Shown in pieces: positions 5,245 through 5,365 of a DNA stretch of 5,365 nt. The notes beneath the pieces are model-generated. The model was not told where the DNA came from. It did no database searches and saw only the letters and a list, made by a program, of their open reading frames with translations. Every line of letters begins with the position of its first letter. Within the stretch, counting starts at the first letter, position 1. Both the position numbers and the translations under genes were made by a program. Source of the stretch: Candidatus Poseidoniaceae archaeon (GTDB lineage: Archaea > Thermoplasmatota > Poseidoniia > Poseidoniales > Poseidoniaceae); assembly GCA_013330765.1 (NCBI GenBank), contig DUHU01000125.1:962-6326 (forward strand), written 5' to 3'.

Positions 5245-5365
5245 ATGTCCCACCGACGAGCCGTCCTTCTTGTTGGCCTGCTTCTGTTGAACAGCCTCGC
5301 CCTTGTGGTGACGGCACAAGGCGCCCACGGGCGCGGTGGGTCCAAGGACGATTTCCTTGTGAATA
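5245..5365 (+). CDS. Secreted or membrane protein, N-terminal part only (cut by window end)
   Basis: The first 40 codons of a gene are present, open to the last base. The protein begins MSHRRAVLLVGLLLLNSLAL, a typical signal sequence: positive N-region (two Arg and one His), a hydrophobic core of about 18 residues, then a small-residue region (VVTAQGA) where signal peptidase could cut. There is no lipobox cysteine. The mature part starts with a Gly/Arg/Lys-rich, polar segment. The ATG at 5245 was chosen because it puts the positive residues directly before the hydrophobic core. In-frame alternatives are GTG at 5236 and ATG at 5212; the latter would overlap the candidate TATA-like box. The function cannot be told from this fragment. 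Confidence 0.65.
   Translation, partial: MSHRRAVLLVGLLLLNSLALVVTAQGAHGRGGSKDDFLVN

Overview
The window is gene-dense, with all supported genes on the + strand: one secreted or membrane protease, one PLP aminotransferase, two uncharacterised membrane proteins, and the start of a fifth gene that runs off the right edge. Base composition is moderately GC-rich (about 60% by eye). An N-terminal lipobox subtilase with a C-terminal membrane anchor, short intergenic gaps, a TATA-like element close to a start codon, and a protein style of short secreted or membrane proteins with acidic tails all suggest a planktonic euryarchaeon, perhaps the marine Group II lineage (Poseidoniales). This is inference from style. 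No rRNA, tRNA or taxonomic marker is present.

Layout: 1-83 is the left edge and leader. 84-2204 encodes a complete S8 (subtilisin-family) protease with lipobox, prodomain-like region, intact Asp/His/Asn/Ser catalytic set, an Ig-like domain and a C-terminal transmembrane helix. After a 50-base gap, 2255-3400 encodes a complete class I/II aminotransferase of the aspartate aminotransferase fold. A 177-base stretch without a confident gene follows (3401-3577), although it is open on both strands. 3578-3994 encodes a small membrane protein with a cysteine-rich C-terminal domain. 4065-5183 encodes a six-helix membrane protein with a charged, acidic tail. From 5245 a fifth gene starts with a clear signal peptide and is cut by the window end.

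The genes do not form an obvious pathway. A surface protease and an amino-acid aminotransferase are compatible with a peptide- and amino-acid-using heterotroph, where extracellular protein is degraded and the released amino acids are transaminated. Adjacency alone does not prove a link. The two membrane proteins are of unknown function and may be co-transcribed (70-base gap, with a good ribosome binding site before the second).

No CRISPR array, insertion sequence, tRNA or recognisable defence system was seen. The less ordinary points are the apparent double anchoring of the protease, short repeats in the gaps on both sides of the six-helix protein gene, the strand ambiguity of 3401-3577, and the unassigned membrane-protein pair. 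I see no convincing previously undescribed system here.
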